From JAICJC01 sp963709425 (GTDB lineage Bacteria; Actinomycetota; Thermoleophilia; Gaiellales; JAICJC01): a DNA stretch of 64,000 bases. Within the stretch, counting starts at the first letter, position 1, and the number at the start of each line of letters is the position of its first letter. The notes beneath the pieces are model-generated. The model did not search any database. It had not been told where the DNA came from and saw only the letters and a list, made by a program, of their open reading frames with translations. This document shows positions 24,537-31,700 of the stretch, in pieces. Location: contig CAVPWG010000001.1 in the NCBI GenBank assembly GCA_963709425.1, forward strand, positions 496,001 to 560,000. Reading direction: 5' to 3'. Position numbers and translations under genes: made by a program.

Positions 24537-25473
24537 GATTTCGAAGCGCGGCGCGCGCGTTTCGGGCCAGCCGGCGGCCGTCACGATCGGGCACGTACAG
24601 CCGCCGGTAGCGGCGCGCGAGCTCATCCGGGTCGGCGTCGAGCCAGTCCGCGAGCGGCGGGAACGCGTCGTCGACGGCGTCCGGCTCGAGGCCCTGCGCG
24701 CGGCGATCGGCGCCGGTGTTCCAGGGGCAGACGTCCTGGCAGATATCGCACCCGTAGACGCGGTCGCCCAGCTCGGCGGCGGCCGGCAGCTCGTCCATCC
24801 GCGACTGGGTGTGGTAGCTCAGGCAGCGGCGGGCGTCGAGCACACCGTCGTCGATGATCGCGCCGGTCGGGCAGGCGTCGATGCACGCGCGGCACGATCC
24901 GCACGCGTCCCAGGCCGGCTCCTCGGGCACGGCGCTCGTCGGCTCGAGCTCGACGTCGGTCACGAGCACGCCGAGCACCACCCACGATCCGTGCCGGCGG
25001 GTGATCGCCAGCGTGTTCTTGCCGTAGACGGCGATGCCGGAGCGCGCGGCCGCCTCGCGGTCGACGTGGTGGTTCGCATCCACGAACACCGCCGATCGCG
25101 AGCCGGGCGCCCAGCCGGCGAGGCTCGTTCCGAGCTCGGCGAGCTGCTCGCGGAGCACGGCGTACTCGTCGCGGCGCGTGTAGCGCGGCATGCGCCCACG
25201 GGGGCGGTCGCGCGGCTTCGGCGGCTCGGGCCGCGCGTAGCTTCGAGCCGCGGCGACCACCGAGCGGGCGCCCCGAAGCAGCGTCTCAGGATGGCACGAC
25301 CGCTCGGGGTGGGCCATGGTGAAGCGCATGTCGGCGAAGAGCCCGGCGGCCCGCCGCTCGCGGATCAGCGCCTCGGTGCGGGTGTACGGCTCGGCCCGGC
25401 AGACGCCGCATGCGTCGATGCCGAGCCGAGCCGCCTCGTCGACCACCGCGCGGGTGAGCTCACTCGCGTCCAT
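24514..25473 (-). CDS. queG: Epoxyqueuosine reductase
   Basis: A 319-residue enzyme for the last step of queuosine formation in tRNA, reducing epoxyqueuosine with cobalamin and two 4Fe-4S clusters. Visible: ARLGIDACGVCRAEPYTR at the N-terminus, GKNTLAITRRHGSWVVLG in the cobalamin domain, and two cluster motifs CGSCRACIDACPTGAI and CDICQDVCPWN. Start at ATG 25473; the longer frame upstream is Gly/Arg noise. Its last 23 bases overlap the end of pafBC convergently. Other queuosine genes are not in the window. Confidence 0.92.
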   Translation of the reverse strand: MDASELTRAVVDEAARLGIDACGVCRAEPYTRTEALIRERRAAGLFADMRFTMAHPERSCHPETLLRGARSVVAAARSYARPEPPKPRDRPRGRMPRYTRRDEYAVLREQLAELGTSLAGWAPGSRSAVFVDANHHVDREAAARSGIAVYGKNTLAITRRHGSWVVLGVLVTDVELEPTSAVPEEPAWDACGSCRACIDACPTGAIIDDGVLDARRCLSYHTQSRMDELPAAAELGDRVYGCDICQDVCPWNTGADRRAQGLEPDAVDDAFPPLADWLDADPDELARRYRRLYVPDRDGRRLARNARAALRNLSGRPQG

Positions 25474-25487
25474 CCGCGTATTGTGCG

Positions 25488-26279
25488 CTACGCGGCCGCC
25501 CCGGCCTCCTCCGCGTAGCGGGAGAGCACGAGGCCCCACCCTTCGTCGGAGCCGTAGCTCTCGCGGGCCTCCTGTCCGCGCTCTGTCCCGAGCCGCTCCC
25601 AGCCGCGGTGCTCCACGTCGACGCGGGTGGCGTCGCCCGCGGCCGTGAACCTGACCTCGATCTCGGTCGGCGCCGGGGCCTCAGGGTTCACGCGCCAGGA
25701 GATCACCAGCCGGTGGGGCGGCTCCCACACGTCGACCGTCCCCCACGGCGCCTCCTTGCCGTCAGCCTGCACCTCGAACATCCGCCCGCCGGCGCGGGGC
25801 TCGATCACCGCGTTCACGGCCTCGCCACCGCTCCCGACCGCGATGGAGTGCGTCTCGAGCGGCCACCACCGCCCGATGCCGCCGGTGTAGACCTCGAACG
25901 CCCGCTCGACCGGGCACTGCACGGTGACCGACCGGACGATCGGCTCGATCGTGGTCTGCGTGGTCATCCTCCGCTCCTCTCGCTCGTGTTCGGCCGCGGC
26001 CCGGAAGTCGGACAGGGCCACGTCCCAGAAGGTCTCCAGGTACGACCGCAGTACGGCGAGTCCGGCCGGGTCGATCTGGTAGAGACGACGGGTGCCGTCC
26101 GCTCGGTCGCGAACCAGGCCGGCATCCTTCAGCACCCTGAGGTGCTGCGAGACCGCCGGGCGGCTGACGGGGAGCTCGTGCGCCAGCTCCCCCACGGCCC
26201 GGGGGCCGGACTGAAGACGCTCGAAGATGGCTCTCCTGGTAGGGTCACCGAGCGCGTCCATGGCGTGTGCGTAAGTCAT
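25488..26279 (-). CDS. ArsR-family regulator fused to SRPBCC/AHSA1 domain
   Basis: A 263-residue single chain. Residues 1-104 form an ArsR winged helix (LGDPTRRAIFERL, then PAVSQHLRVLKDAGLVRDR). Residue 105 onward is a START-like SRPBCC domain of the activator-of-Hsp90-ATPase type (VTVQCPVERAFEVYTGGIGR, then VDVWEPPHRLVISWRV). These domains are usually two adjacent genes; here the frame is continuous, with a Met at the junction (MTTQTT), so both a fusion and an internal start are possible. The SRPBCC pocket could bind a hydrophobic ligand that controls DNA binding. It is divergent from bioY across an inverted repeat. Confidence 0.87.
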   Translation of the reverse strand: MTYAHAMDALGDPTRRAIFERLQSGPRAVGELAHELPVSRPAVSQHLRVLKDAGLVRDRADGTRRLYQIDPAGLAVLRSYLETFWDVALSDFRAAAEHEREERRMTTQTTIEPIVRSVTVQCPVERAFEVYTGGIGRWWPLETHSIAVGSGGEAVNAVIEPRAGGRMFEVQADGKEAPWGTVDVWEPPHRLVISWRVNPEAPAPTEIEVRFTAAGDATRVDVEHRGWERLGTERGQEARESYGSDEGWGLVLSRYAEEAGAAA

Positions 26280-26287
26280 CTCTTACC

Positions 26288-26303
26288 GTAAGTTACTACT
26301 TAC
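26288..26303. promoter_or_regulatory. Inverted repeat operator between ArsR-SRPBCC and bioY
   Basis: GTAAGT (26288-26293) and ACTTAC (26298-26303) form a perfect 6-bp inverted repeat with a 4-bp spacer, in an AT-rich patch that contrasts with the surroundings. It lies nine bases before the ArsR-fusion start and 28 bases before bioY, the classic place for an ArsR operator that could control both genes. Confidence 0.65.
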
Positions 26304-26330
26304 CGATACTCCGGTCAAGGAGGGCCCCGA

Positions 26331-26927
26331 ATGCACGAGCGCGTGATCTCCCGCACCCACCCGGGCGCGGTCGGCATGCTCCTGACCGTCGTCGGGGCCG
26401 CGGTCCTCACCGCCGTGTGCGCCCAGATCTCGTTCGGCTATCCGGTCCCCACCACCCTCCAGACGTTCGCCGTCCTGGGCTCGGCAGCGTTCCTCGGAGC
26501 CCGCAGGGGCGCCGCCGGCCAGCTGCTCTACCTCGGCGCCGGCGCGGTCGGCATGCCCGTCTTCGCCCAGGGCCACGGCGGCATCGACTGGCTGACGCAG
26601 GCCAATCCGCTTCACGCGAGCGGCGGCTACCTGTGGGGCTACCCGATCGCCGCCTTCATCGTCGGGTGGATCTGCGAGCGTTACGGGCGCAGCTTCTATG
26701 TCACGGTGCCGGCGATGCTCCTCGGGAGCGTCTGCCTGTACGCGACCGGCCTCGTGTGGCTGCACCAGGCCATCCCGACGCCGTGGATGGGCGCGGGCGC
26801 GACGACCCTGCACTACGGCCTGTGGCCGTTCGTCGTCGGCGACGTCGCCAAGATCTTCGCCGCGGCGGCGATCATCGATCCCGCGGCGCCGTGGGGCCAC
26901 CTGCTCGACCGCCTGCGCTACGACTAG
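26331..26927 (+). CDS. bioY: BioY biotin transporter substrate-binding subunit
   Basis: A 198-residue membrane protein of the BioY family, the S-component that captures biotin for uptake alone or with an ECF module. Signatures are PVPTTLQTFAVLGSAAFLGA near residue 39, GAVGMPVFAQG, and the biotin-binding GGYLWGYPIAAFIVGW; six membrane segments are apparent. AAGGAGG lies seven bases before the ATG. No ECF ATPase or T-component genes are near, so it may share a housekeeping module. The inverted repeat upstream suggests control by the divergent ArsR-type regulator and not by BirA. Confidence 0.93.
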   Translation: MHERVISRTHPGAVGMLLTVVGAAVLTAVCAQISFGYPVPTTLQTFAVLGSAAFLGARRGAAGQLLYLGAGAVGMPVFAQGHGGIDWLTQANPLHASGGYLWGYPIAAFIVGWICERYGRSFYVTVPAMLLGSVCLYATGLVWLHQAIPTPWMGAGATTLHYGLWPFVVGDVAKIFAAAAIIDPAAPWGHLLDRLRYD

Positions 26928-26957
26928 GCGGGCTGCTGATCCGACCCCGAAAACGCG

Positions 26958-26995
26958 ACCGCCTCCGGATCGGCGGGTGCCGGGCCGGAGGCGGT
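26958..26995. terminator. Hairpin terminator between bioY and flp
   Basis: ACCGCCTCCGG (26958-26968) pairs perfectly with CCGGAGGCGGT (26985-26995) around a 16-base loop. It sits between the 3' ends of bioY and the minus-strand Flp gene, so it can serve both. There is no T run, as often in high-GC genomes. Confidence 0.65.
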
Positions 26996-27012
26996 GGTGC
27001 GAACGCCGCGAG

Positions 27013-27171
27013 CTACAGCGTTGCGATGACGTTGTTGAGCAGGCCCTGGATGGCCGTGCTCAGAAGGCCGAGGGTGACGACCACGGCGATCGTGATCACA
27101 CCGAGCACCACGGCGTACTCCGCCATGGTCTGGCCGGCCTCATCGCGAAGATGACTGAGAAACCCGAGCAT
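27013..27171 (-). CDS. flp: Flp-family type IVb pilin (stand-alone copy 2)
   Basis: A 52-residue prepilin. It starts MLGFLSHLRDEAGQTMAEYA: leader ending in Gly, Gln at +1, Glu at +5 and Tyr at +6, then a hydrophobic run VVLGVITIAVVVTLGLL and a short tail ending IATL. This is a minimal Flp pilin. GGGAGG lies five bases before the ATG. It is one of two stand-alone pilin genes in the window and is far from the Tad machinery at 1-7 kb. The T and MAEYA context differs from the copy at 15.8 kb (TVEYVG), so the two are not recent duplicates. Confidence 0.9.
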   Translation of the reverse strand: MLGFLSHLRDEAGQTMAEYAVVLGVITIAVVVTLGLLSTAIQGLLNNVIATL

Positions 27172-27261
27172 GTCTGCCTCCCGTAAGAAACACCAGGTAC
27201 AGGAGAAAGAATCGGCAGATTCGCCGGACGAGAAAAGGGTGATCTTTGGCTGCCCGGCGGC

Positions 27262-27570
27262 TCAGAAGCCGAGCACGAACTTGGCGTCGTCCGACATCTT
27301 CTCGGGCGACCACGGCGGATCGAAGACCAGCTCGGTCGTCACCTCGCCGACCCCGGCCATGCTGCCGACCGCGTCACGGATGTCCTGCTCGATCTGGGCG
27401 CCGGCCGGGCATCCCATCGATGTGAGCGAATAGGTCACGGCGACGGTGCCGCCGGTGATCGCGACGTCGTACACGAGCCCCAGGTCGACCACGTCCATGC
27501 CGAGCTCGGGGTCCTCGACCACCCGCAGCGCGTCCCAGACGGCCTCGGGGGTGACTTCGGCGGCGCTCAT
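27262..27570 (-). CDS. MIP18/DUF59 (SufT-like) iron-sulfur assembly protein
   Basis: A 102-residue protein with the DUF59 fold: VEDPELGMDVVDLGLVYDVA, YSLTSMGCPAG with the conserved Cys, and LVFDPPWSPEKMSDDAK near the C-terminus. Family members (SufT, Mip18) help mature iron-sulfur proteins; similar stand-alone proteins are also called metal-sulfur cluster biosynthesis factors. It is the last gene of the cDPG operon, with an ATGA overlap to the enoyl-CoA hydratase-like gene. No suf genes are nearby. Confidence 0.87.
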   Translation of the reverse strand: MSAAEVTPEAVWDALRVVEDPELGMDVVDLGLVYDVAITGGTVAVTYSLTSMGCPAGAQIEQDIRDAVGSMAGVGEVTTELVFDPPWSPEKMSDDAKFVLGF

Positions 27571-28393
27571 TCCTGAAGGGTAGCGGCGCGCGCGTCCCAG
27601 AGCGCTGCAAATGCCGCCGGGTGGGCCTCGCGCGGGGTGTCCGGGCGGAGCAGCCGCTTCGTCGCCATGACCGCGACCCGGTCCGCGCGCTCGATCCGGG
27701 TCAGGAGGGCCTCGGCCCTCCCGAGCAGCCGGTGCGGGGCGCCGAGGTCGTCGACGATCCCCATCCCGCGGGCCTCCTGCATCGAGACGAGCGCGCACGT
27801 CGCAAAGAGCCGCAGCGCGGCCGGCGCCGGGATGAGCCGGGCGAGCCGCTCGGCCGCGCCCCACGGCGGCGAGTACCCGAGCTCGTTGTGGATGAAGCGC
27901 AGGCGGGCGCCCTCGGCGCCGATGCGCCAGTCGCACGCCAGCGCCAGGTCGATGCCGCCGCCGACGGCGTGGCCGTTCAGGATCGCCACCGTCGGCACGT
28001 CGACCGCGGCGATGCGGTCGAGCGCCGCCGAGCCGCGCCCCGAGACCTCCGAGCCGGGCAGCCCGGCGACGGCGTCAGGTCGGCGCCGGCGGAGAAGATC
28101 CGGCTGCCGGCGCCCGTGATCGCGATCAGCCGCACGTCCTCGTCGGCGGCCAGCTCCTCGACGGCCGCCGCCAGCGCCTCGAGCGTCTCCAGCGCGAGCG
28201 TGTTCTCGGGCGTCCCGCCCCGCAGGGTCAGGAGCGCCAGGCCGCGCCGGACCGACCGCTCCACCGTCGTCGGGCCGCCGGCGGACGACACCTCGCCCAC
28301 GACCTCGAGCAGCTCCGACTTCGACATCCGCCGGTAGCCCTCGACCCCACGCGAGCGGGCCAGGTCGTGAAGCTCGTAGAGGAGCGGCTCCAT
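27567..28393 (-). pseudogene. Rho_N domain-enoyl-CoA hydratase fusion, one frameshift
   Basis: From ATG 28393 the protein begins with a Rho N-terminal/SAP-like helix pair (LHDLARSRGVEGYRRMSKSE), then a crotonase fold through AITGAGSRIFSAGADL. At about 28080 the frame shifts by one base and continues as VAGLPGSEVSGRGSAALD, AILNGHAVGGGIDLALACDW and FIHNELGYSPPWGAAERLA to the stop at 27567. Joined, this is a complete crotonase of about 274 residues with the oxyanion-hole loops in place. The flanking 1- and 4-bp overlaps with glpX-like and DUF59 genes argue that the gene is functional and the break is an indel error. The nucleic-acid-type Rho_N domain on an acyl-CoA enzyme is unusual. Confidence 0.72.
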
Positions 28394-29400
28394 CACAGCC
28401 TGATCGCCTCGTGCCGGTCGCGTGAGAAGAGGTGGATCGAGTCGATGAACCGCACCCGGTTGCAGCGGGTGCAGAGGACGAGCGAATGCGTCCGCGCGCC
28501 CTCGGCGAAGTAGTGCACGCCGCGCAGCAGGTCGCCCCCCGAGATGCCGCTCGCCACCACGGCGTGATGGCCGTCGACGAGGTCGTCGATCCCGAAGATG
28601 CGCTCGATGTCGGCGATCCCGTGCTCGGCGGCGTCGGCGATCTCGGTGCGCGAGAGCGGCCACAGCTGGCCCTGCACCTCGCCCCCCAGGCACCGCAGCG
28701 CCGCGGCCGAGATGACGCCCTCCATGGCACCGCCGATCCCGATCGCGAGGTGGTCGTTCGTGCCGCGGATCGCGGCGGTGATCGAGGCGGTGATGTCGCC
28801 GTCGTCGATCAGCTTGATGCGCGCGCCCGCGTCGCGGATCTCGGCGACGAGGTCGTCGTGCCGCGGCCGCTCGAGCACGATCGCGGTGATGTCGCCCACC
28901 TGGCGCCCGAACGCGTTGGCGATCGCGACCAGGTTCTCGCCGACCGGGCGGCGCAGGTCGATCCGGCCCTTGGCGACCGGACCGACGGCCATCTTCTTCA
29001 TGTACATGCGCGGGAGCGGCGTCAGCCCGCCCGGGTCGGACGCCGCCAGGATCGAGAGCGCGCCCTGGCGTCCTCCGGCGACCGCCGCGCCGTTGCCGAT
29101 CGGGTCGCACGCGAGGTCGAGCGCCGGCCCACCGCCGCCCAGCTCGCGCCCCTCCGCGAGCGGGTGCCCCTCATCGTCACGGCCGATCACGAGCCGGCCG
29201 GAGATGGGCACCCCCGCGAGCGCCTCCACCATCGCCTGGGACGCCGCCCGGTCGGCCGCGTCGGCGTCGCCACGGCCGAGGTAGCGGCCCGCGGCGAGCA
29301 CACAACGCTCGGTCACCGCGGTCAGCTCGGTGCAGCGGCACGGCTCGCCCTCCGCCGGGTCGACCGGCATGGCGGTCACGGCGTCGGCGTGGGCATGCAC
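28393..29400 (-). CDS. glpX: GlpX-like class II fructose-1,6-bisphosphatase with altered active-site motif
   Basis: A 335-residue protein with the GlpX fold: ASQAMVEALAGVPISGRLVI near the N-terminus, LPRMYMKKMAVGP, GGAMEGVISAAALRCLGG and the C-terminal SGISGGDLLRGV. The metal/phosphate motif that is normally DPxEGT reads DPIGNG here (about 29110-29093), so the Glu and the Thr expected there are both replaced. In Mycobacterium GlpX that Thr is needed for catalysis (established). It may therefore act on another sugar phosphate, or be inactive and regulatory. A CTRCN cysteine pair near the C-terminus is also unusual. It lies four bases after the 2-phosphoglycerate kinase gene. Confidence 0.82.
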   Translation of the reverse strand: MHAHADAVTAMPVDPAEGEPCRCTELTAVTERCVLAAGRYLGRGDADAADRAASQAMVEALAGVPISGRLVIGRDDEGHPLAEGRELGGGGPALDLACDPIGNGAAVAGGRQGALSILAASDPGGLTPLPRMYMKKMAVGPVAKGRIDLRRPVGENLVAIANAFGRQVGDITAIVLERPRHDDLVAEIRDAGARIKLIDDGDITASITAAIRGTNDHLAIGIGGAMEGVISAAALRCLGGEVQGQLWPLSRTEIADAAEHGIADIERIFGIDDLVDGHHAVVASGISGGDLLRGVHYFAEGARTHSLVLCTRCNRVRFIDSIHLFSRDRHEAIRL

Positions 29401-29404
29401 GCGG

Positions 29405-30382
29405 TCAGGGTACCGCGGCCTGGCGGGCGGTGGCGCGCTCGAGGATCAGGTCCATGACCGTGATCAGCGCCTGATCCGGCTCGCCCGCCTCGATCACGGG
29501 CCATCCCACCTTCTCGGCTCGCCCGACCAGATAGTCCTGGATGCGGCGGATCTCGCCGAAGCTGCGCAGATAGCGGTCCATCGACCTGACTCCCCCGCTC
29601 GCCATGTCGCGGAAGAAGAAATGGCCCTGGTGGGTCTCCTCGTCGGTGATGGTGAGCATCGCCTGGACGACGACGGCGCCGGCATGCTGGTCGGCCGCGA
29701 TCAGGCCCGGGACGAGGTGGACGCCCTCGACGACCGTCGAGAGCCCCTCGAGCACCGCCCGCTCGACGATCGCGTTGGCGCCGACGGCCACCTGCCCCGC
29801 CTGCTGGAGAAATCCGTAGAGCGCGCGGTCCTCGGAGTCGGGGTCGGGCATCGGCACCTTGAGGCCCTGGGCCGCCTCGAACGAGGAGAAGTGCAGCTCG
29901 GGCATGAGCTCGGCGGCGAAGAACGCCCGCATGACCTGGCGGACGGCGTCGGTCGACGTGATGCGGCTGATACCGAGGCGGTAGGCGATCTCGCTGGCGA
30001 GCGTGCTCTTTCCCGTTCCGGTGGCACCGCCGAGCAGGATGATGAGCGGCCGATCGAGCCGGAGCACCTCGTGCCAGCCGTGATACCGCGACACGATCTG
30101 CGGGCCCTCCTCCTCGGCCAGCACCTCCTCGACGACGCCGTGCAGCTGCTCGATCGGGATCTCGTCCTCGGCGATGCGCGAGACCTCCCACTGGACGCGG
30201 AGCGCCAGCTGGTAGGCCCGCTCGGGCTCGACGCCGGCCAGCACCAGCGCCTGCGCCATCCTCCCCTTCGAGAAGGGCATCGGCGCGCCGCGGCTTCGGA
30301 TCCGGGGCTCGCGTGACGGCGGCGCCGAGGCGGGCGTCTCGGGATCGGCCCCGCGCCGGAAGATGCGGCGCCAGTCAGGCAT
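29405..30382 (-). CDS. 2-phosphoglycerate kinase (cDPG pathway)
   Basis: A 325-residue P-loop kinase. The N-terminal third has PMPFSKGRMAQALVLAGVEP, a conserved lead of archaeal 2-phosphoglycerate kinases that resembles an ATP-cone-type helical region; the kinase core has Walker A GGATGTGKSTLASE, STDAVRQVMRAFF and the lid VVEGVHLVPGLI. The family makes 2,3-bisphosphoglycerate from 2-phosphoglycerate and ATP (established in Methanothermus). I start at ATG 30382, which overlaps the upstream synthetase gene by eight bases. Adjacent cDPG synthetase makes the assignment strong; alone it could be confused with zeta-toxin-like kinases. Confidence 0.85.
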   Translation of the reverse strand: MPDWRRIFRRGADPETPASAPPSREPRIRSRGAPMPFSKGRMAQALVLAGVEPERAYQLALRVQWEVSRIAEDEIPIEQLHGVVEEVLAEEEGPQIVSRYHGWHEVLRLDRPLIILLGGATGTGKSTLASEIAYRLGISRITSTDAVRQVMRAFFAAELMPELHFSSFEAAQGLKVPMPDPDSEDRALYGFLQQAGQVAVGANAIVERAVLEGLSTVVEGVHLVPGLIAADQHAGAVVVQAMLTITDEETHQGHFFFRDMASGGVRSMDRYLRSFGEIRRIQDYLVGRAEKVGWPVIEAGEPDQALITVMDLILERATARQAAVP

Positions 30383-31700
30383 GCGCCCCCACCACCTCGT
30401 CGGCGAGGGCACGCAGCGCGGCGTCCAGGTCGGGGGAGCCGGCCGTCGCCCGCGGCCGGTTGTCGCAGAAGACCAGCCGGGCGCCGCGCGCCGCCGCCGC
30501 CTCGGCGACCACGTCGATGGCCGCCGCCTTGATCTCTGTCAGGTAGGTGCCCGCGCGGGCCACATCGGGCCGGTCGAGATCGGCGCGCAGGCCGGGGCGG
30601 TCGGAGAGCGACCCCGAGACGGCGACGACCTCGGCGCCGTGGTCGGCCTCGAGCGACTCGCGCAGCGCCGGGTGCACGGCCGCCGGGGCCGTCGTGAAGA
30701 GCGCAACCCGCTCCCCCGCCACCGGCTCTGCCGGGCGCGGCCGAAAGACGGTCGCCACGACCGGCAGGTCGGGCCGGATGTCCGCGACGGCCGCCAACAC
30801 GCCCTCGACGTCCTCCTGCGAGGCCAGCGGCGGCTCACACATGGTCACGACCAACATGTCGGACACAAGTATCCGGTAGGGGCCCATCCCTGTCACCAGG
30901 CTCTCCGCAGGACGAGCGGCGGACGTTACCAGCACCGTACGGTCCGCCGCCACCGGCGGAAGGGCCGCGCCCGACCCCTCGAGGACAACCAGGTCGGGCG
31001 CGAGAGCGCGGGCGGCGGCCACCGCCTCGACGACGTTGGACAGAAACGGCGCCCCGGCGAGCCCCGAGCCGCACCGGCGGGCGCCGACCGTGACGACCCC
31101 CGCGAGCGCCGCATCCTCGAGATAGTCCGACGCCGCGTGGGCGCCGGCGCGCGAGCGCGCGAGCAGGTCGGCGACGCCGACGCGGGCCGCGGCGCCGTCG
31201 ACGACCTCCGGCACCTCCGGGCCGCCCCGGCCCATCGCGACGACGACGACGCGGCGGTCGGCCGAGAGCAGGCGGGCCGCGTGGGCGCTGACGGCGGTCT
31301 TCCCGATCCGCTTCGCCGTCCCCACGACTGCCAGCGCCGGGACGCCCGCGTCGGGCCGGGGAGGCGGCCGGAACGCGAAGTCGGCGCCCGTGTACTCGAG
31401 GCCGGCCGCGAGCGCGTGGGCGATCAGCCTGAAACGGGTCCGCTCGTCGAGCACGGGCTCGTCGCTCAGGTCGACGACCCGCCCGGCCCCGTGGCGCCTC
31501 GCGGCCTCGACCATCGCCGCGGCGGGGTCGCCGTCCAGGCGCTCGAGCGGGACGCCGTAGTCGGGCACGCCGTCCAGCTTCTCGACGCCGCCCAGGAGCA
31601 GCGCGGCGACCACCGGCCCATCCTGGCCCACCTGGCGAATCGCGGCCCGCACGACGGATGGGTAGTGCTCGCCGTCGACGAGTACGAGCGCCGGGCGCAT
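30375..31700 (-). CDS. cpgS: Cyclic 2,3-diphosphoglycerate synthetase
   Basis: A 441-residue protein like archaeal cDPG synthetase. The N-terminal domain (about 1-120) starts PALVLVDGEHYPSVVRAAI; the central P-loop is VVGTAKRIGKTAVSAHAARL; then VVAMGRGGPEVPEVVDG and the switch-like VVLEGSGAALPPVAADRT, with a C-terminal domain ending in LVFCDNRPR. The enzyme closes 2,3-bisphosphoglycerate to the cyclic diphosphate with ATP, giving a compatible solute that stabilises proteins in hyperthermophilic methanogens. ATG 31700 overlaps the stop of the phosphoesterase gene (TGATG), and the 3' end overlaps 2PGK. This pair in an actinobacterium is noteworthy. Confidence 0.85.
   Translation of the reverse strand: MRPALVLVDGEHYPSVVRAAIRQVGQDGPVVAALLLGGVEKLDGVPDYGVPLERLDGDPAAAMVEAARRHGAGRVVDLSDEPVLDERTRFRLIAHALAAGLEYTGADFAFRPPPRPDAGVPALAVVGTAKRIGKTAVSAHAARLLSADRRVVVVAMGRGGPEVPEVVDGAAARVGVADLLARSRAGAHAASDYLEDAALAGVVTVGARRCGSGLAGAPFLSNVVEAVAAARALAPDLVVLEGSGAALPPVAADRTVLVTSAARPAESLVTGMGPYRILVSDMLVVTMCEPPLASQEDVEGVLAAVADIRPDLPVVATVFRPRPAEPVAGERVALFTTAPAAVHPALRESLEADHGAEVVAVSGSLSDRPGLRADLDRPDVARAGTYLTEIKAAAIDVVAEAAAARGARLVFCDNRPRATAGSPDLDAALRALADEVVGAHA

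Noticed and set aside
22464..24626. A 720-residue minus-strand open frame opposite pafBC
   Set aside because: Arg/Asp/Gly-rich and without domains; the plus-strand frame has two HTH-WYL units.
29405..30382. Zeta-toxin-like kinase as an identity for the P-loop protein
   Set aside because: The conserved N-terminal region and the adjacent cDPG synthetase fit 2-phosphoglycerate kinase better, and no epsilon antitoxin is present.
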